From: Candidatus Zhuqueibacterota bacterium | GTDB taxonomy: Bacteria > Zhuqueibacterota > Zhuqueibacteria > Thermofontimicrobiales > Sulfurfontimicrobiaceae | Direction of reading: 5' to 3' | Length of the DNA: 51,052 nucleotides | Assembly: GCA_016927835.1 (NCBI GenBank) | Contig: JAFGMA010000029.1 | Location: 1-51,052 of the forward strand | Program-made: the position numbers and the translations under genes | Notes under the pieces: generated by a model | Databases searched by the model: none | Told to the model about the DNA's origin: nothing | The model's input: only the letters and a program-made list of their open reading frames with translations | In this document: piece after piece, positions 27,017 through 35,669 of the stretch | How the letters are laid out: the number at the start of each line of letters is the position of its first letter | Position numbering within the stretch: the stretch's first letter is position 1

Positions 27017-29206
27017 ATGTCGATAAATCTTGAAATACTTCAGAATTACCTGGCGTATAAAATTCCCGCTGCGGAGCGCTTTATTTTCATCTATGATCGT
27101 TCGAATCTGCTCACAGATCTGGTTGAGTTCTATTTGAATGATGCCTTGGTTCCGGTCGTACATTATGAAAACGATCTGCAATTGCGGGCGGATTTGGAAT
27201 GGGCAAAAGATGATTTTTCGGGAAATTGCTTTTGCATAATCTCGAATAAATCCGAGCCGGAAAATCTTTTTATTCGGGATTTCATCAGCCGCAGCGTCCA
27301 GGTGCATGTCACGCCGCAGGACATGTTGAATTTTTTCGGCAAAGAGCATTGGACCGATGCCGCCAATTGGCTTCAGGGAGAGGATTTTTGGCGCTGCCTG
27401 GATACACTCGTTCGAATCAAGGATAAGCCCAATTTATCTTTCCGCGATCAAGATCGGGCGTACCTGGCATCGGCGCTGCTGAATACTGATTTCACCCGCC
27501 GTTTCGATGCTGCCACCGGATTCATCTTCTATTTCAAAAAAATGACTTCGCCCGCGTACGAGGCATTTGAAAAGAATTATCCGCAACTTGCCGATTTCAT
27601 CGAAGAAAAGCTATTCGCGGATGTTCCGGAATTGAAATTATTTACCGGGCACCCTCGGCTCTGGCAGGCATTTTGGCTGGGTCAAACCACCGATATCCCG
27701 CAGCAGGCATTCGATGCAGAAAAATTGTACGATTTGAAATATGAATTAGCGGTGCGCGTTCCAAACTTCGTCCGCGATCAAATCGAGCAAGCTGAATCAG
27801 ATTATTTCAAAACAGCATCATCGGTCGATGAATATTTGAAATCGAGCATGGCTTCGGACACACTGGATGCCTGGATTACTTTCATCCGCAGAGAACATCT
27901 GCTGTTCGAACCTCTGAAATCGGCATTAAAACGCATCATCGATATCCTCATCCGGAAATTTGATTTCATTGATTTGAAAGAGCTGGCGAAAGCTTCGGAA
28001 GAACTCAAATCGCATTTATTTTATCGCGCATCAGAAGAAGCCGCGACTGCTACAGCCACATTTGCAGCCGATATCATCGATCAATTCAGATACTGTGTGC
28101 AGCTTTTCATGCATCTCTGCGACGGCAAGCGCGCTTCATCAGTCAAAAAGGATTTGCTGCAAACTTTCTCGGAATCCCTGTCGCAGCTCCCATGGCTCCT
28201 GGCGCGCATCGATGGCACCAACCGGCGTACGCAGTTTTTGACTCCTGAAATCCTTCAAAAATTGGCGAGAGAGACCGAATCGGTTCTGGATTTGGCTCAA
28301 TCTAAATTCGCGGCTTTTATCGAACGCCAGTACCTTAGCGTGCTTCGCGGGGCGATTGCAGAACCGGTCGCTGAACAACCCCAATATCCGTATCATTACA
28401 TCAAAAAGCATTTATCGCAATCGCCCGATACACCGCTATACGTTGTAATTTTCGACGGCATGCGCCAGGACGGCTGGAAAATGCTCGAACCGCGATTCGA
28501 ATCGCTGTGGCGCAATCGGAAACGGGAAGCGGGTCTGCTGATTGCACCGTTGCCGGGAATCACCGGAATTTGCCGACCCTTTCTGTTATCTGGTCAACTG
28601 GCTCCGTTGTCCCCCACCGTTGACGAGTGGGAATTTGTGAAAAATGCGCTGTCAATATCTTCACTCGATGCATTGACGTTCGCTGAAAACCAACGCGACA
28701 TGCGCCGATTCGAAAGCTTTCAGCAAGCCCCTGCCCGACTGAAAATCATGATTTTCGACAGCTTTGACAAGCGGATTCATCATTCGGATTTGCCGCTTGA
28801 TCAGCTCTATCTGGAAATTCAAAATGAATGTCAACGAACCATCAAACCGATGCTCGCTGCCATTCCTGCAGACTCACCGATACTAATTTTCGCCGATCAT
28901 GGGTTTATGGAGCCGACTGGCAAAATCACCAATCTGAATAATTTCGCAAAAAGCGGTGCTTCATCCGAAACACACCGAAGGTGGATCGAAATAAAATCGG
29001 TCGATCTCCCCTGCCCTGATTTGATCTGTTTTTCATCCGAAGCGTTGAATATAGCTGATGATGATCGGACGCAATTCGGCTTTCTGCGAGACAGGCGCGT
29101 CTTCGGGATTAAATCGGACGAAAAATATACGCGCTATGCTCATGGCGGGATTTCGATGGAGGAGATGATTGTGCCCATGGTTTATCTTCAACCAATGCAA
29201 ACTTAA
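27017..29206 (+). CDS. Orphan PglZ-domain protein (alkaline phosphatase superfamily)
   Basis: The product (729 aa) carries a C-terminal PglZ domain from about residue 465. YVVIFDGMRQDGWKML (first metal-binding Asp), LIFADHGFMEPTG (metal-binding Asp-His, about residue 626) and YAHGGISMEEMIVP (metal-binding His, about residue 709) are the expected alkaline-phosphatase-fold sites. The N-terminal about 110 residues (FIFIYDRSN, LVPVVHYEND, CFCIISNK, VQVHVTPQDML) resemble the start of BREX PglZ proteins; a helical region follows. In BREX, PglZ is an essential phage-defence component, and PglZ is also the effector domain of PorX in type IX secretion. No other BREX gene is here. An exported propeller protein follows after 13 bases. 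Upstream ribosome binding site is weak. Confidence 0.8.
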   Translation: MSINLEILQNYLAYKIPAAERFIFIYDRSNLLTDLVEFYLNDALVPVVHYENDLQLRADLEWAKDDFSGNCFCIISNKSEPENLFIRDFISRSVQVHVTPQDMLNFFGKEHWTDAANWLQGEDFWRCLDTLVRIKDKPNLSFRDQDRAYLASALLNTDFTRRFDAATGFIFYFKKMTSPAYEAFEKNYPQLADFIEEKLFADVPELKLFTGHPRLWQAFWLGQTTDIPQQAFDAEKLYDLKYELAVRVPNFVRDQIEQAESDYFKTASSVDEYLKSSMASDTLDAWITFIRREHLLFEPLKSALKRIIDILIRKFDFIDLKELAKASEELKSHLFYRASEEAATATATFAADIIDQFRYCVQLFMHLCDGKRASSVKKDLLQTFSESLSQLPWLLARIDGTNRRTQFLTPEILQKLARETESVLDLAQSKFAAFIERQYLSVLRGAIAEPVAEQPQYPYHYIKKHLSQSPDTPLYVVIFDGMRQDGWKMLEPRFESLWRNRKREAGLLIAPLPGITGICRPFLLSGQLAPLSPTVDEWEFVKNALSISSLDALTFAENQRDMRRFESFQQAPARLKIMIFDSFDKRIHHSDLPLDQLYLEIQNECQRTIKPMLAAIPADSPILIFADHGFMEPTGKITNLNNFAKSGASSETHRRWIEIKSVDLPCPDLICFSSEALNIADDDRTQFGFLRDRRVFGIKSDEKYTRYAHGGISMEEMIVPMVYLQPMQT

Positions 29207-29219
29207 GTTGAGGTGCTTC

Positions 29220-31364
29220 ATGAAAAAGATTGTAATTTTATTATCGCTTGGATTTATGATGCAGGTACCGGCATCGGAGGGTAACGTGATCAATGAAAAA
29301 TTTCCGCAGGAAATCGCCACAATTTTTGAAATGAAAGATGCGCTCCCGGACAGCTTCATTCTGAATATAGCCCTGTCCGAAAATGGACTGCCTGTCGCCG
29401 AAACTGAGCATGGCGCGGTCGCATACAATGGGAAGTCCTGGCATAAAATTCAACCGGGAACAATTCCTCCTGTCATGAATAGACTCATGATCGCCCCGCC
29501 TGTAGATCAAGATCAAATTATAGCCGTCACAACTCATGGCGACCAACAGGCGATTGGTGCGCGCGATGGGCTTTTTCTGCTCGAAAAAGAAACGAGGCAA
29601 TGGCGCAGGCTCACACCAGCGAATGAAACGTACAGTTGGGCTTTGCGGGATGTCGACGTCGTGCAGTTTGATTCGAAGGGACGACTGTGGTTCGGATGCA
29701 GGCAAGGGATCGGCTATCTCGAAAACGAGCGCTGGCATTTATTCACGGGCGCCGAAGGATTGCCGTATAATCAGTTTACCTGTTCAACTGCCGGCGCTAA
29801 TGGCGAAGTCTGGTTTGGCACAACAAAAGGCGCCATTCGTGCGGATAACAATTGCTTCAGTTATCGCTTCAGTCGGCGCTGGTTGCCCAACGACTATGTG
29901 ACAGCGATTGCGGTGCAACCGTACGGCACTGCCTGGATCGCTACCCGCGGTGGAATCAGTCGCATCGAACGCAAAATGATGACACTAGAAGAGAAAGCCG
30001 CGTATTTCATCACCCAAACCGAACAGCGACACAATCGCATGGGATTCATCGCTGATTGCCGGCTGAAAACGCGATACGATGTCAATTCCTGGTCTCCCAA
30101 GATTAGTGATAATGACGGCATGTATACTGCCAAGTACGGCGCTGCCCAGGCTTTCAGATACGCGGCAACCGGGGAGCAACAGGCGAAGGTACTTGCCCGG
30201 CGCAGCCTGAATGCCTGCAAGCGGCTCGTCGATATCACCCATGAAACCGGTTTCCCGGCGCGGGTGATTATTCCCATCGATTGGGGGGAACCTGTCAACG
30301 AGCAATACGGGCGAGAGTACAACCTGCGCCGGCGGGCAAGCGATCCGTTCTGGAAGTTGATTCTGCCGCGCTTCGTGAAAAGCAAAGATGGCAAATATCT
30401 CTGGAAATGCGATACCAGTTCCGACGAACTCGCCGGACATTATTTTTTCTACGGCATCTATTATGATTTGGTGGCTGAAACCGAACAGGAGAAGGAGCCC
30501 GTCAGACAGGTCGTTCGGGATATCACGGACCATCTGATTCGAAACGGATTCTTGCTTCGCGATCATGACGGCACACCAACGCGCTGGGGAAATTTTTCAC
30601 CTGAATTTTTGAATTCCGAACGCGGGTGGGAGCAACGCGGATTGAATTCAATGATGATGCTTTCATTTTTGAATGTTGCGCAGCACGTCACGGGCGATTC
30701 AAAATACGCTGAAGCCGCAGAGATGCTCAGGGAAAAGCATCAGTACCACATCAACGCCATGCAATCGAAAATGTATTTTCCACCTGATTTTGTCGTGCCC
30801 TGGGATAACAATCTCTGCCTGATGAGTTTGCATGGGCTGATCAAATATGAATTTGATCCGGAATTGCTTTTGATGTATCGGCTCAGCCTCGAACATGCCT
30901 GGCTGCACATCAGCCGCCAGAAAAATGCGCTGTGGAATATTATTTACGGCGCCCTGGTTCAGCATTTCGCAGACATTTTCGATAGCGGTGTTTTTGATAG
31001 CGGAAACGTGTTCCCCGAAGCCGGTCCGTATGCCCGTTTCACCGCTAAACAACTCAAAAATACTGATCCCCGGATGAACGATGTCCTTGAAACCCTGAGG
31101 GGAATGCCCCTCGATCTAATCGGCTATGAAATGGATAACTCGCATCGTCTGGATATTGTGCTGGATCCCACGCCGGGGCAATTGCCAAAAGTCGGCTGGC
31201 ACGTCAACGGGGGCGCTTTGCCGATACAGGAGCGGGGGCACGTGCGTCAGGATCGGGACGGCTTCGCCCTGTATGCCAATGAAGACGGCGGATATGCCGA
31301 ACACGAGGGTACGTTTTTCTTGTTGCCATATTATATGGGAAGGGTTCACAATTTGATCAAATAA
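29220..31364 (+). CDS. Exported propeller plus helical-toroid protein
   Basis: The 714-residue product starts with a signal peptide (MKKIVILLSLG, likely cut near VPASEG). Residues of about 30-260 are beta-propeller repeats of the two-component-regulator (Reg_prop) type: VVQFDSKGRLWFGCRQGIGYL, TAGANGEVWFGTTKGAI and AVQPYGTAWIATRGGISRIE. The remainder is mostly helical (KYGAAQAFRYAATGEQQAKV, WGNFSPEFLNSERGW, GDSKYAEAAEML) and resembles alpha/alpha-toroid carbohydrate-active or terpenoid-cyclase-like domains. It has no histidine kinase or membrane anchor, so it is not a hybrid sensor. Start 29220 has GAGGTG 5 nt upstream; an ATG at 29169 lies inside the PglZ gene. The 13-base gap indicates one transcript with the PglZ gene. 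Enzyme activity is unproven. Confidence 0.7.
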   Translation: MKKIVILLSLGFMMQVPASEGNVINEKFPQEIATIFEMKDALPDSFILNIALSENGLPVAETEHGAVAYNGKSWHKIQPGTIPPVMNRLMIAPPVDQDQIIAVTTHGDQQAIGARDGLFLLEKETRQWRRLTPANETYSWALRDVDVVQFDSKGRLWFGCRQGIGYLENERWHLFTGAEGLPYNQFTCSTAGANGEVWFGTTKGAIRADNNCFSYRFSRRWLPNDYVTAIAVQPYGTAWIATRGGISRIERKMMTLEEKAAYFITQTEQRHNRMGFIADCRLKTRYDVNSWSPKISDNDGMYTAKYGAAQAFRYAATGEQQAKVLARRSLNACKRLVDITHETGFPARVIIPIDWGEPVNEQYGREYNLRRRASDPFWKLILPRFVKSKDGKYLWKCDTSSDELAGHYFFYGIYYDLVAETEQEKEPVRQVVRDITDHLIRNGFLLRDHDGTPTRWGNFSPEFLNSERGWEQRGLNSMMMLSFLNVAQHVTGDSKYAEAAEMLREKHQYHINAMQSKMYFPPDFVVPWDNNLCLMSLHGLIKYEFDPELLLMYRLSLEHAWLHISRQKNALWNIIYGALVQHFADIFDSGVFDSGNVFPEAGPYARFTAKQLKNTDPRMNDVLETLRGMPLDLIGYEMDNSHRLDIVLDPTPGQLPKVGWHVNGGALPIQERGHVRQDRDGFALYANEDGGYAEHEGTFFLLPYYMGRVHNLIK

Positions 31365-31725
31365 GGCTCACGCCAATTCACAGATACACGGTACGCTGCT
31401 CGCGGCTCTCATGATACCCGGATTTGAGTTGGCACCGGACGATTAATTTTAAGACTAAATATTGGGCAATCATTTTCTACAAATGTTGGCGGTTGCTCTT
31501 TACAAATTTGAATGTGTCACTCGAACTTTCTTTATTCCAGATTGAATTGCATCTGTTTGCGCCCTGTACGTTTTTTTGTTCCGGAGTACCTGTGGCTTTA
31601 GAAAAGGCAAAGCGATTTTGCCGGAACAAGAAATCACTATATGCATTTATGCAAGAACCAATTATTTTAGATACAGTATTCCTGATCGTATCGATTTTAT
31701 CAACACTATCTTTCGGAGAACGTGA
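31365..31725. other. Intergenic region before the glycyl radical enzyme
   Basis: No gene on either strand is supported. A frame of 154 codons on the plus strand (31424-31888) lacks a ribosome binding site and overlaps the enzyme gene. I see no clear promoter or terminator. Confidence 0.4.
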
Positions 31726-33957
31726 ATGTGTCCAGCCTCTGATCATTATTTCAGCTACCAGCAGCGTATCGATGCATTGCGTGCCACTAAACAAAGGTAT
31801 ACGCAGGAAAAATGGAATGTTATCGGTTCCATGGATTTTGACGATCATGCGCTTATTTTACCGCCTCCTGAATCCCGACATATCGTGAATGTCATCAGCG
31901 GTTCGGGCGTCCCGATAACCGATGTCTTGCTGAAGGAATTTCAGCCGAAAAGCAATCACCCGTCCGGCGGCTTTTTCGGTCCTGAAGCGTGCGGTGAAAA
32001 TTTCAAAGCCCTACTCATGGCGCATCCGGTTTACATCGATCCGATGAGTTCGCTGGCAGGGGGGTATATGGTGAATTTTTTATCCTATCGCGATCCGTTT
32101 TGGAATCCGGATTTTGACTATTCACACTTGCATGAGCAACAACAGCGGTATAAGCTGTATCATGGCATCGGCGCCGTGCAGCATTTTTGCCAGGATCTGC
32201 AAATCGGCTTCGACCTGGGCTGGGCAGGCATCCTCGAAAAAATTCATCGTTTTCGTGCCATCAATACCGGGACGGAAGCTGGTGCTTTTTACGATGGGCT
32301 GGAAGCAGTGGTACAGGGCATGCAAAACTGGATTGGTCGTACTGCGAAAGCTGCGCGAGAGATGTCCGTGGCTGAATCCCATCCGCAATTGCGGCAAAAT
32401 CTGGTGGAACTGGCGGATATGAACGAACGCCTGGTTAATCATTCGCCGGCTACCTTCCGCGACGCCTGCCAATGGATGCTCTGGTATCAGATGGCGGGAA
32501 AAATGTATAACATGAGCGGCTCACTCGGAAAAATCGATCAGCTTCTGTTCCCGTTTTACGAGCGCGACAAAGCCGCGGACATGCTGTCCGACGAGGAAGC
32601 TATTTTTCATCTTGCCTGCCATCTGATTCAGGATACGAGTTACATGCAACTGGGCGGTCCCGACGCAAGCGGGCAGGATAAAACCAATCATCTGTCTCTC
32701 CTGGTGCTGGAAGCGGCGCATCGGTTGAAGATACCGGCGAACATCGGCGTCTGTGTGGGCGAGAGTATCGATGCACAACTGCTGCAGCGCGGTCTGGAAA
32801 TCATGCTGGCGGATAAAACAGGTATTCCAAAATTCCTGGGCATTGAAAATACGATCAAAGGCTTTGAGCGCAACGGGTACCCTCCGGAACTCGCCCGGCA
32901 GCGAGCGTATTCCGGTTGCCACTGGTCAGCCCTGCCGGGAAGAGAATACACGGTCAACGATTGTGTGAAAGTCAACTTTGCTCGGATTTTCGAGGTTGCC
33001 TTCGAAGACATACTGGGTGATCCGGAGACGACGCCATCAGTTAATGAATTGTGGCGACGATTTGAGCATCACCTGGGAGCAGCGCTCGATGTGATTCGCG
33101 AAAGCCTGGATTTTCAACTCGAACACATGCACCAGGTGTTCCCCGAACTGGTTCTGGACTTGCTGTGTCACGGTCCGATTGAACGCGGGCTCGATGCGTC
33201 TCACGGGGGAGTGGAATATATCAATCTCGGCATCGATGGTGCCGGTCTGGCAACGACTGCCGATTCATTTGCCGCAGTTGAACAGCGAGTTGAAAAGGAG
33301 CAGCGTCTGACCTGGAAGGAACTCAAGCGCTTGCTGGATACCGATTGGCAAAGCCCTGAGGGGGAACGGATGCGATTGATGATGAAAAGCATTCCCCGCT
33401 ATGGCTCCGGCGATTCGCGCGCAGATGACTACGGCATCCGAATCGCTCGGACATTCAGTCGCCTGGTCAAGGAAAAACCAACGCCGAATGGTTATAACCT
33501 GATTCCGGGAATATTTTCCTGGGCAGCAACGATTTTGATGGGAAAGGATGTCGGTGCAACTCCCAACGGTCGGCGCGTTGGTGAAGCCATATCGCACGGT
33601 CCGAATCCTGACCCGGGTTTCCGAAAAGACGGAGCGCCCACTGCCCTGGCAACGATCACCGCCGCCGTGCAGCAGAAATTCGGGAATGCATCACCCATGC
33701 AGATCGAATTGGATCCGGGATTTGCACGCGAAGATGATGCGATTGCGTATACGGGGCATCTGGTTAAAACGCATTTTTCGCTTGGCGGAACCCAGATCAA
33801 TATGAATATTTTGAATAAGCAAAAAATCCTGGAGGCGCATCAAGACCCGGGCAAATATCCGGATCTCATCGTGCGGGTTACCGGCTTCAGCGCCTACTTC
33901 GGCAGTCTTTCAAAAGAATTTCGGCAACTGGTCGTGGACAGGATACTTGCGGAATGA
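31726..33957 (+). CDS. Glycyl radical enzyme of unknown substrate (PFL-like)
   Basis: The product (743 aa) is a glycyl radical enzyme. The radical-bearing Gly is residue 720 in RVTGFSAYFG, 23 residues from the end, as in the family. The finger-loop Cys is residue 398 in YSGCHWSALPGREY. In most members the Cys is followed by x-Glu (general base); here it is followed by His-Trp, so this is neither a standard pyruvate formate-lyase (Cys-Cys) nor a diol dehydratase or choline lyase type (Gly-Cys-x-Glu). The radical needs installing by a radical-SAM activase, but none is encoded in the window. GGAG 8 nt before the ATG supports the start. An oxygen-sensitive enzyme of this kind implies anaerobic growth. 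The substrate is unknown; nearby genes hint at carbohydrate use. Confidence 0.85.
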   Translation: MCPASDHYFSYQQRIDALRATKQRYTQEKWNVIGSMDFDDHALILPPPESRHIVNVISGSGVPITDVLLKEFQPKSNHPSGGFFGPEACGENFKALLMAHPVYIDPMSSLAGGYMVNFLSYRDPFWNPDFDYSHLHEQQQRYKLYHGIGAVQHFCQDLQIGFDLGWAGILEKIHRFRAINTGTEAGAFYDGLEAVVQGMQNWIGRTAKAAREMSVAESHPQLRQNLVELADMNERLVNHSPATFRDACQWMLWYQMAGKMYNMSGSLGKIDQLLFPFYERDKAADMLSDEEAIFHLACHLIQDTSYMQLGGPDASGQDKTNHLSLLVLEAAHRLKIPANIGVCVGESIDAQLLQRGLEIMLADKTGIPKFLGIENTIKGFERNGYPPELARQRAYSGCHWSALPGREYTVNDCVKVNFARIFEVAFEDILGDPETTPSVNELWRRFEHHLGAALDVIRESLDFQLEHMHQVFPELVLDLLCHGPIERGLDASHGGVEYINLGIDGAGLATTADSFAAVEQRVEKEQRLTWKELKRLLDTDWQSPEGERMRLMMKSIPRYGSGDSRADDYGIRIARTFSRLVKEKPTPNGYNLIPGIFSWAATILMGKDVGATPNGRRVGEAISHGPNPDPGFRKDGAPTALATITAAVQQKFGNASPMQIELDPGFAREDDAIAYTGHLVKTHFSLGGTQINMNILNKQKILEAHQDPGKYPDLIVRVTGFSAYFGSLSKEFRQLVVDRILAE

Positions 33958-33970
33958 GTAACGCGTAATT

Positions 33971-34022
33971 GGAGTGCATCGACTGTGCCGATGCACTGAA
34001 TTGACTCAATCAATTCACTCCC
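33971..34022. repeat. Composite hairpin repeat, copy 2 (reverse orientation)
   Basis: GGAGTGCATCGAC...GCCGATGCACTGAATTGAC...CAATTCACTCC is the reverse complement of the element at 1612-1666 apart from small changes in the loops. The compensated loop differences and kept stems suggest selection or transposition of a folded element. It lies just after the glycyl radical enzyme stop. Confidence 0.8.
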
Positions 34023-34071
34023 TGACTTTTAGAAGCAGCCAGTATAAAACGCATCCGGAAAGGAAATGAAC

Positions 34072-34716
34072 ATGGCACTACAAATTGAAAGCGGACAGAC
34101 GATTCTCTTCATCGGCGACAGTATTACAGATTGCGGTCGGCGGGCAACGGAGCGCCCCCTGGGAAACGGATATGTTAAACTTTTTGCGGATTTGGTGGCA
34201 ATTCGTGAACCTGAAAAACAAATCACCATCATCAACAAGGGGATTGGCGGAGACCGGGTGACTGGTATGCAAAATCGCTGGACCGATGATGTGATGCGCC
34301 ATCACCCCGACTGGTTATCGATATAAATCGGGATCAATGATTTGCATAGCGTTTTAAGGGGTGATCCGGCGGCGGTGACGCCCGTGGTGTTTCACAAAGC
34401 GTATGACGAAATTTTGAATCGCACAAAAGAGGCATTTGAAAGCTGCCAAATACTTTTGATCGATCCGTTTTACATAAGTAATGATCGCGCCAGTCAATCA
34501 TTCCGCAATGACGTGCTGACGATTCTCCAGGAGTACGTTTCTATCGTGCATGCGTTGAGCGAAAAATATCAAACGCGCCTTGTTAAAACACACGACTTGT
34601 TTCAGCGCTTGATCCGATTTCATGAGCCGGATACATTCTGTCCCGAACCGGTTCACCCGAATCTCACCGGTCACCTGGCGATCGCTGAAGCCGTGTATGC
34701 TGCATTAAGCCAATAG
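34072..34716 (+). pseudogene. SGNH/GDSL hydrolase interrupted by an in-frame stop
   Basis: The reading frame would give a 214-residue SGNH hydrolase, a family of esterases and deacetylases. Block I is FIGDSITDCGR (nucleophile Ser17), block II NKGIGGDR (oxyanion Gly), block III IGINDL (Asn89), block V PVHPNLTGH with the catalytic His. A TAA at 34324-34326 (codon 85) falls just before block III, where relatives have an ordinary codon in PDWLSI-x-IGINDL; the frame is unchanged on both sides. A single base change from AAA would explain it. The cause may be a recent nonsense mutation or a sequencing error. AAGGA is placed for the ATG at 34072. The gene follows the repeat downstream of the glycyl radical enzyme. 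Confidence 0.85.
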
Positions 34717-34899
34717 CCGCTTCAACGATTATCAACGCGCTTCGGGAACGAATGCTATTGGACGATGAATGCTTTTCAAGCGGATCGGATAACAGTGACC
34801 GAAATCGCATGGCAGCGAGATTGGAGTTGCTTTTTTGCGCTTTGAGTTTTATATTTTACGGTAAATTTTTAAACCAGCATTCTGATGAAGGAATTTTGT

Positions 34900-35502
34900 A
34901 TGAACGACTTTTTCAAGGAAAAACGACCACACCATGGTTTGGATTATGCCGCGTTTATGGAACGTGAAATGGAGCAAAAATTGAAAGATATCGAATCCGG
35001 CAAAATCAACGATGCGCATGCACATCACATAAAAATGAATTATCACCGATCATCCCGGATTCAAAAAACCTACACCGTCTCACAAGAGCTTTGCGAAAGC
35101 GTGAAATCCATTGAGCAGCCTCAACTCTGGATGGTTTTAACTGAAGCCTGGTGCGGCGATTCGGCACAGATTTTACCGGAGATTGCAAAAGTAGCCGCAT
35201 GCAATAAAATGATAGAATTGAAAATCTTGTTGCGTGATGAGAACCCGGATATCATGGAGCGCTACCTGACTGACGGAAAACGTGCCATACCCAAGCTCAT
35301 TGCCTTTGATCCTGAAGGAAATGAGCTGTTCCGCTGGGGTCCACGCCCAAAAGCCGCGGCTGCGCTTGTTTGCCGGCATCTGGCAGATGGTATTGAGAAA
35401 ATGAAGGTTTATGAAAAACTTCATAAATGGTATGCGAAGGATCGCGGCAAAGCCATCGAAGCGGAATTTCATGAATTGCTGGGGCATTTCAGGGCAGCTT
35501 AA
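34900..35502 (+). CDS. Thioredoxin-like family protein with WCGDS motif
   Basis: The 200-residue product is a cytoplasmic thioredoxin-fold protein of the Thioredoxin_9 type. VLTEAWCGDSAQILPEIAK carries the single motif Cys85 followed by Gly-Asp-Ser instead of Cys-x-x-Cys, and RAIPKLIAFDPEGNELFRWGP holds the cis-Pro and following strand. A lone active-site Cys means it cannot form the classic intramolecular disulfide. The N-terminal about 60 residues are a helical extension. The ATG at 34900 has AAGGA 8 nt upstream and is preferred to 34885. Partner and role are unknown. Confidence 0.82.
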   Translation: MNDFFKEKRPHHGLDYAAFMEREMEQKLKDIESGKINDAHAHHIKMNYHRSSRIQKTYTVSQELCESVKSIEQPQLWMVLTEAWCGDSAQILPEIAKVAACNKMIELKILLRDENPDIMERYLTDGKRAIPKLIAFDPEGNELFRWGPRPKAAAALVCRHLADGIEKMKVYEKLHKWYAKDRGKAIEAEFHELLGHFRAA

Positions 35503-35669
35503 TCGGTTGTGATCACCTTTCGATTATTCATTAACATACATAAAGTTTTTTCACATTAGCCGAAAATTTGCTTCGCGAAATGAATCTGGACTCGCTCTGA
35601 ACTTTTCAGACTCAAAACGAATTCACATAAAAACTATCACCACAGTAGAATGAGCATGGGGTATTTGGC

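Noticed and set aside
27017..29206. Reading this locus as a BREX system
   Set aside because: Only PglZ is present; none of the other BREX genes is in the window.
31424..31888. 154-codon plus-strand frame before the glycyl radical enzyme
   Set aside because: No ribosome binding site, odd composition and overlap with the real gene in another frame.
34324..34326. Stop codon recoding in the SGNH gene
   Set aside because: The codon is TAA, which is not used for selenocysteine, and TAA is a normal stop in other genes here.
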